Shown here: piece after piece, positions 57,683-64,000 of the stretch
Layout: every line of letters begins with the position of its first letter
Position numbering within the stretch: the first letter of the stretch is position 1
Source of the DNA: Beta vulgaris subsp. vulgaris
Taxonomy: Eukaryota; Streptophyta; Magnoliopsida; Caryophyllales; Amaranthaceae
Direction of reading: 5' to 3'
Assembly: GCF_026745355.1 (NCBI RefSeq)
Contig: NC_079206.1
Location: forward strand, 26,293,845-26,357,844
Length of the DNA stretch: 64,000 bases
The notes under the pieces: generated by a model
Database searches by the model: none
What the model saw: the letters and a program-made list of their open reading frames with translations, nothing else
Told to the model about the DNA's origin: nothing
Translations under genes and position numbers: made by a program

Positions 57683-60600
57683 GCTGCAAACCAAAGATCA
57701 TGCACAAGTGTGAGCAAGGGTCAATATAGGAGCCAGCTAGGAAGTTTCGGGAAAAAAACGTTACAAAGGTCGAAGGCAAAGTGTGTTAGCAAACAGGTAA
57801 ACAACAAGTATTTTTTTGGGAGCGTGCGAGACTTGTGATAAAGTTAGATAGTATAACTCGTAAGCTTGCAAACAAATGAAGGAACACAACTTTGTAGCTT
57901 AGCTGTAGTGTATCTTGGCATGCTTTAAAATGTTTAAGGGAAATGTCTAACACATAATAACAATTCTGATAATAAGGCTGCCCAAATTAGCTAGATTTGT
58001 TTCTCCCCTTGACACACAGTAATTTGTAAAAAGTGTGGAAGGAATTTGGAACATGTTGGCAGTATGACTTGTAGGCTCTTAAGTGTTAGTCTGTGCAATT
58101 TTTTGTTTAATTAAGTTTATGGTGGACTTTGTCATGATGAAAGCTGTGGTAGGAAAACGGCTACAGAATATAATAATTTTGATAAGAAAATTTCCTAAAG
58201 GTTTCAGTTTTGTTTTTTGTCTTTTTAGTGTTTTGTTCCTCCACTCAAAACTTAGAAGCATGATATGCTAAGCAGACATGAGAAGCTGTTTTTTTCCTCT
58301 TAGCAATAGTGTACATCATTGACAAGTAAATCATATAATTTTCTAGTTTGTAAGGAGGTATTTAGATGTTTCAAATAATTGTGGAAAAAGAAGGGAAAGC
58401 AACATATTTGAAGTGTACTATGTAGGAATTACATTTTCTAATAGTGTAAAAGGGAAAAATAAAGGGCAGCATAACCATAAATGCTAATAATTGCTAGACA
58501 TAGATGCACAAATGTAAATGTATGAGCAAAACAGGACAAAAGGCAGATCAAAGCAACAGCAGAGGAGTTATTAAACCTTTTACTGGAGAGGAAACCGTTG
58601 AAAAGCACACTGACCTTGAGTTGGTTTGTAAGTTTCCTTTTGCTGGAGAGGAAACCGTTGGAAACTATTAAACCTTTTACTCAGGGACTTTTGTATGACA
58701 TACTTTCAAGTTATAGGTGGGAAAGAATAAAGAGGAAAAAGGAGGACAATCTAGTAAAGCGTGAACAGTTAGCTGCCCCCTTTTTCCTGTCCTTTTGTAG
58801 ATAAAGTAGTGTGTGGAGATTTTTGATACATGTATTTGAGTACAGAATATATGATCTCTTCAGCAGCAACAGTACAAGAGTTGTCCTTTTCCACTGCTAT
58901 GCTTACCCCTACTTAGAAAGTATTTGTACTTTTCCACTACTTTGTGTGTTAGAGAAGGCAACTAACCCACATCTTCAGTACAAAATAGTAGTTTATTAGT
59001 TGGCTCTGGTACTACATGTGATAGATATTTATATATAAAAATTTAGGGAAAATGTAGCATGTCTTTTCATCATGACAAGGAATTGTTTTATGCTAGGCCC
59101 AACACTGCTTTCAGACATTTTTTTTTTTTTGTTAGCTCAATTTAGAAGATTAAGAAGTTTGATAGGTAGCCCAATTTAGCAGGAGGCCCACTATGAATTA
59201 AGGGGTTTTTTTTTTTCAAAAAAGGGGGAGCCTGGTGTGCTAGGCAGATGACACTCTAACATGGGGTGCCCTGGTGGCTTTATGAGCTTAGCTAGTCTGT
59301 ACATGTGGCCGAATAATTAGTCTGCCATGGTAATTAATTCAATCAAATATTTGTTACAGTTATAATTAGCAAATTCTGGTGGGCCAACATTTTGAAGATG
59401 CCCTTGAACATACACACAGCAAAAGTTTAGCAAACGGAAGAGTGGAAGAGTTGGTATAGGGAACAAGCGTAAAACGATAAACATTGGACCAGAGGCCAAG
59501 TCAAGGCAAAAATCTAGCCGTACCTGTATCTCTGAGGCACGAAGTTTAATTAGGATGAAATTGTTCTTTCTTTGTGCAGCATGGGACCAGAGGCCAAGTT
59601 ACGTTTGTGAATGATTCCTCAAACACGAAAGGAAGCATACTGAATCAGCAGCAATTTGAAACCAGTAGTTTCTAGGAGCACAACCACAGACTAAATGGGT
59701 AAGTGTATTTCAATGAACAGTTGGACAAAATATATGTGCATGAATATATGAAGACAAAAGTGAATGAAGAAATACTTGTTCACACCAGCAGGCCGGAACG
59801 AACTGAACCCAAAACTTACATTGTGCACATGACACTATCCGTTGTCCAGAATACAGCACCTGTTTAGGTTTGTGTTTAGGAGTATACAACACCACATACT
59901 TTTATGCTGTGGATATCAGTTTCAAAGTAGCTGCGTGCCAAGGAGGGGGGAAGGGGCAAAGGGAAGAGGGGCTGGGAAAAACGAAGCAAAGAAAATGAAA
60001 CAGAGCATTGTACGGTAAGGATTTCTAGTGTGCGCACGGTTTGCAACTATTAGTGTAGTTGCTGGTTGTGTGTACGGTGCAGGGTACAAATGGTCACCTG
60101 TTCTTAGAGTATTAACATGCATCAGGAATGTAAGTACCAAGCGTGCACTTTCAAATTAATTTATGTGTGGCACCAAAATGTGCAAGTAATTCGTTTTAGT
60201 TACAGCACTAAACATATCTAGAATTGCATTTAGGTAGTTAGAGTGTAAGTGCATAGAAATAGTTCTTCATGGCCAGTAGGGTTGCGGGTTCAACTGAATG
60301 ATACAGATAATCACACTCGTGTAGACCTTCTTGATGGTCGTACTGTGACGCCATGGTTAGGAAGCCAGCTGGAGGAAATACATGCAAACAAAATAGGTCA
60401 TCTCATATACACGCAGTTCTAGGAGTCACTGTAAGTTAAACGGTTGCAGGACGGTTTAGATGGTTACCTGAGGTGGGCAGTTGCTTTAATTGGCTAAAGT
60501 AAAGTGGCTTAGTAGATGAGCAGGAGCTACGGTGGAAAGCGTAATGCAGCACAAAAGGTTCACGAGCAAGGGTCAAATACTTCAATAAATGTTCTACAAA

Positions 60601-61051
60601 GTTGTGGCAAGGAATCAAGTGAAATTCAGGGACAAGATGACAACTGTTGCACGCGACAAAAAAATTATGTATGCTTGGTTAACGGGAATGGGTTCCTTGA
60701 TACTCAGGGCACCTGTTCAGAGTTGGTCAAACAAAGAGTTAGGTATTTATGAAGCACTGGTCAGTCCCGCAGTTCCCTGGCCAATCCCACTATTGAACAC
60801 ATGGTATCTGCGTTATTAGTGCAGCAACTTTTCCTTGAATGTAAGTGAAATAAGCAGACTCACCGATGGGAGCAAAAGTTCAAGCTAGACAGTTTACAGG
60901 TAGTTTCTTCCAGCATATAGGTATTAATCTCAACCCAAAAAGCAACCTGCAAAACAAAGCATGAGTTATTAGTAATAGATTTGTAAGCAAACATACAAAG
61001 TTTTTGTAATGGACATGCAGCAAAGTGTAGCGTACCATGAGGCAGTTGTTA
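57683..61051. other. Helitron interior between the RPA and Rep/helicase genes
   Basis: No recognised gene over about 3.4 kb. Small duplications occur: ctggagaggaaaccgttg at about 58582 and 58639, and gggaccagaggccaag at about 59486 and 59584. Poly-T runs lie near 59120 and 59207. The overlapping plus frames 60516-60819 have no recognised domain, and I do not call them genes. Confidence 0.5.
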
Positions 61052-62883
61052 TTATATAATGCCAGCCTTTTCTATCACTTTAAATGAAACAACATTCTTG
61101 ACAGCAGTTTGCTGCTCTTGTGGAGATGGCTTTGACAAGACCTTAACGTTACTTGATTTTCGTGCACGTGACAAGCCAACGTAAAGTTGCCCGTGTGAGA
61201 AACAAGGCCGGTGCAGATACAAGCCCACTTGGTTAAGGGTTTGTTGTTAGTCATTGCAAAGCTAAGTTTTATAGGAAACTGTTTTCTTTGGAATTGGAAA
61301 GGATAATTGGCTGAGACAGATGGTCTGAGATTGATGCATGGTAAGAACACATATTCTCCTTTGTGATGCCCGGTTCTAATGACGCATTCAATTATGTTGG
61401 GAAAGAAGCGTTTACATATCAAACGCGTGCCATTGCACAGACCAGAAGCAGGAGCAAGATTCCGTAGCAGAATAACTGGGCTATTTTCTTTCAACACTAA
61501 TTCATGGGGGCTCATACCGCCTGGGCAAAGGGTATTTAAAAATTCAGTTGGATACATGTTGCAAGTGTCATCTAAAATCATATCAAAGCTCTTGTACACA
61601 ACCGCTTCCCCAGGAAATTTGGCGATGAGATCATTGTTTATCGCATCAACATCTTCATTCATAGGATTAAGAATTGCGCGATCTGTGAAAATGTTGTTGC
61701 AAAAAGGGCCTATACTGATTTCTAGGAAGACGCTTTCCACAAGCTTACCTATACAATCGGGGCTTGCATCAAATGGGAGAACAATATTGGGAGGTAATTG
61801 AACAGCTGCAACTTCAGCAGTCTGTAGAGATCCATTGCCAAGTGCAAGCAAGAATTCAGAGAATGGTTGGTCTTCTTTAGCGCGCATGTTTTCAGTGAGG
61901 CTGAAGCGTGTAAACGCGGGCCATAGGGCAGATGATACAAGGCTGGCTTCAACCGCTTTGGCTTGAGTTTTCTGCGGCACAACAGACAGAACCTCCCGAA
62001 AATCACCGCCAAAAACGATAACTTTGCCTCCAAACAGGACATTGGGATCACACAAGTCTCACAGCAACAGATCAAGCGATTCTATGTTTTCCTTTCGTGC
62101 CATTGAAGACTCATCCCAAATTACGCAGCACGTGTCCTTTAACAGTGCTGCGAGCCCGCTATGTTTGGACACATTGCAGACTTTTGAAACAGTATGGTCA
62201 AGAGGTATTTTAAAGCGAGAATGTGCAGTCCGACCAGTAACTATGTTTGCTGCAGCAATCCCTGATGTTGCTACTGGCAAAACAATTTTGTTCATAAGTC
62301 GGACTTCCGCATACAGTGTTTGGTATAGGTATGTCTTCCCTGTTCCTCCTGGTCCATCTACAAAAAAAACGGCAGCTTTACCTGTTCGAATGTGGTCCAT
62401 AATAGAATCAAATGCCTCTTGTTGCTTAGAATTCAAATTTTCCTGGGCTTCTTTATACTCATCTGGTATTGGTGCATCAAGTGCATCGAGAATATCTTTA
62501 GTTCTTCTGATCTCATCTCTTTCAGGCCCCTTCAAACCTTGGAGGTCAAAATCCTCCAAAGTTTTACCCATTTCTTCAAGGAGTCGTTCAACTGCTTTTA
62601 TAGTTAGTTGTGCAACCCTAAGCGGTTCCTGTGGAAACTTGCGGCCAAAGTCTTCAGATAGGTGCGTGTAGAACTGGTGCCACAAGGCTAGAGAATTGTT
62701 AGGCTTGCAGAATATCAAGACGGTTGTGAATAAACGTCGCAGCGCACCAGGCATTTCAATGCCAGCTGCCTCTTCCATGCACTGCACTATGGAATCATCT
62801 TCTTCAAGTAGCCCTAATTTCAATGCTGCCTCTTGGAATGTAGCACATAGGTAACCCTTCACGGTTCGGAGGTTTTCAAACAA
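61052..62883 (-). pseudogene. Helitron helicase (PIF1-like) domain
   Basis: The C-terminal half of the RepHel protein. Walker A is DGPGGTGKTYLY (about 62358-62325) and Walker B CCVIWDESSM (about 62125-62098). An in-frame TGA at 62059-62061 separates two frames that are in register. Beyond it come FGGDFREVLSV, SLTENMRA, the LRNLAPASGLCNGTRL motif and CPGGMSPHELVLK. Near 61245 the frame changes and the SQG-type motif expected after AMTxNK is absent. The rest reads in a shifted frame (VGLYLHRPCFSHGQ, GLSRARKSSNV) to the stop at 61052. This enzyme unwinds DNA during rolling-circle transposition. The missing motif and the stop make it inactive. Confidence 0.9.
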
Positions 62884-62954
62884 CGTGGGTCCACGTACAT
62901 GGGTTAGAAGTAGCCGGAGGAAATACCGCTCACCCTCCGTCGGTACAACAAATG

Positions 62955-64000
62955 TTAGACGGCCAACAACAATTTTATGTGCACTCTTTTAGTCCATGCC
63001 TTTGCAGAAGGATTCCACACATAATGCTCTGGGAACTCTGAGTACAGGAATTGCGAAGCACCATCTTGAGTTGCATTCATCTTGAAAAACTCAGTGAGGG
63101 ACGTGCGCGATCTTGTATCGCTTGCCACAATACCAGCAAGTTGTTCGTGAGGCTTGAACTGGACTGTTTGCGCATTAGGCAAATGAACTTGGATAGGAAG
63201 GACAGGAGAGTACATTTCAAAGAGATCGAATGAAAAGATCCTCCAAGCGACCTCAGACGGCGAAACCCAACGTCCATTTTGGAACTGTTCAATTTCATCA
63301 ACTGGTTTGACGTCTTTCTGGGCCGAAACAGCAAAAGATATTTTGTCATGCCCTTTGTAAACATACTTGTATATGTACTTCACTACTTGGATGGTCGAGA
63401 AAACTTTGACATTTAGATGACAATCAAAAAGAGCGGAGAGGTAAGGGTTATATGGAATGACCCATCTATTATCCATTGCAAACTTGCGAATAATAGGATT
63501 TTGACCATCATCTCGCCTCCTATAAAGTGGAAAGCCATTCTCATGCGTACTTGTTTCTTCTTGAAATGCTTTTGGGTACCCATACTTGCATGCTCCTGGG
63601 CTACTTTTGTGTTTCATGCAAGGGCATTCAGGGTTGGCTGTGCCACATGGGCTATGCATCATGTGGCTCAAAATAATTTTTCGCAAGTGAGGGTTGCTTT
63701 CATCAGGAATCTCAGCACTTATGAACTTGTCAAATACATTAGGTTCTTTAATTTTGTAAGATGGCCTCATAATCAGCAATAGATGTGCATGCGGCAAACC
63801 TCGCTTCTGAAATTCAACAACGTATGTGTATGCTGCAATCTCCCCCAACACGCTGTCCTCAACTATCAGTTTTTTCAATGTTATTAGCTTTGCACGGAAA
63901 ACGAGAGCAACTATATCTGGCCGATGCGGAGCTTGCTCACCCGGGGTAAGATGCTCTTTAATTTCGGGCCAATTTGGATTGCACGTCATTGTAATAAAGA
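62955..64000 (-). pseudogene. Helitron replication initiator (Rep) domain, partial
   Basis: It is open to the window edge on the 5' side. The Helitron_like_N domain shows MTCNPNWPEI near 63989, the HUH metal site GLPHAHLLLIM (about 63800-63768), a Cys-rich stretch CGTANPECPCMKHKSSPGAC, and the tyrosine motif VVKYIYKYVYKG (about 63390-63355). The reading frame breaks at about 62985 (after AWTK) and similarity continues in another frame (VVGRLTFVVPTEGERYFLRL) straight into the helicase at 62883. Rep nicks the element ends and joins strands through its tyrosines, and these residues are kept. The break means Rep and helicase are not joined in this copy. Confidence 0.9.

Larger units (their letters stand above)
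42157..64000 (-). mobile_element. Large Helitron, 3' end at 42157, 5' end beyond the window
   Basis: The Rep/helicase gene (61052-64000) and the RPA70-like gene downstream on the same strand are the standard gene pair of plant Helitrons. A candidate 3' terminus lies at 42160-42157: on the minus strand, GGGGCGTCGCGCGTGGAGC, nine bases, CTAG, then T, matching the CTRR-T rule. I could not draw a strong hairpin. If right, at least 21.8 kb belongs to one element, about 13 kb without the nested CACTA. A KH gene fragment inside would be a capture. The 5' TC end is not in view. Confidence 0.55.

Noticed and set aside
60516..60819. Two overlapping plus frames of 76-78 codons
   Set aside because: No recognisable domain, and they compete with each other in a region opposite to the Helitron genes.

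Overview
This is nuclear DNA from a flowering plant, almost certainly a eudicot. It is AT-rich, has GT-AG introns, plant transposons of most major classes, and one plant-type tetraspanin gene. The element set would fit a Caryophyllales genome (beet, spinach or quinoa relatives), but nothing here proves that. No rRNA, tRNA or CRISPR locus was seen.

Layout. 1-1904: AT-rich DNA with a 159-bp tandem duplication and inverted-repeat elements. 1905-12701: a complete but mutated Ty3/gypsy LTR retrotransposon of Tat/Retand type (475/480-bp LTRs, target duplication CCTTC). It has two RNase H domains, a 30-bp minisatellite and an antisense spliced gene between pol and the 3' LTR. 13105-13869: hAT-like element with 8-bp target duplication. 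13940-14900: probable copia LTR remnant. 15690-18800: segmental duplications, TA microsatellites and a Mutator-like element whose empty site survives in the paralogous copy. 19320-21670: a long inverted-repeat element between 200-bp direct repeats, then one Stowaway-like MITE nested in another. 21853-24400: probable solo LTR. 25590-27185: the one intact host gene, a two-exon tetraspanin on the minus strand. 28653-29948: PIF/Harbinger-like element. 31160-34172: about 15 tandem copies of a ~210-bp unit, with a ~1.04-kb higher-order period. 34490-35325: broken PB1-like gene fragment fused to the end of a second gypsy element (chromovirus, minus strand, 35298-41713), which is interrupted by a 1.45-kb CACTA element.

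42157 to the window end: best read as one very large Helitron on the minus strand, with a candidate CTAG 3' end at 42157. It carries a Rep/helicase gene (running off the right edge), an RPA70-like gene, an unknown gene with its own TATA box, and a captured KH-domain gene fragment. An 8.76-kb CACTA transposon (48810-57566, target duplication CGA) with both TNP2-like and TnpA-like genes sits inside an RPA exon.

Working together: apart from the tetraspanin, nearly all coding sequence belongs to mobile elements, and most carries stops or frameshifts. The main story is layered insertion: the order of events can be read from target duplications (host -> Helitron -> CACTA; gypsy -> CACTA; MITE -> MITE).
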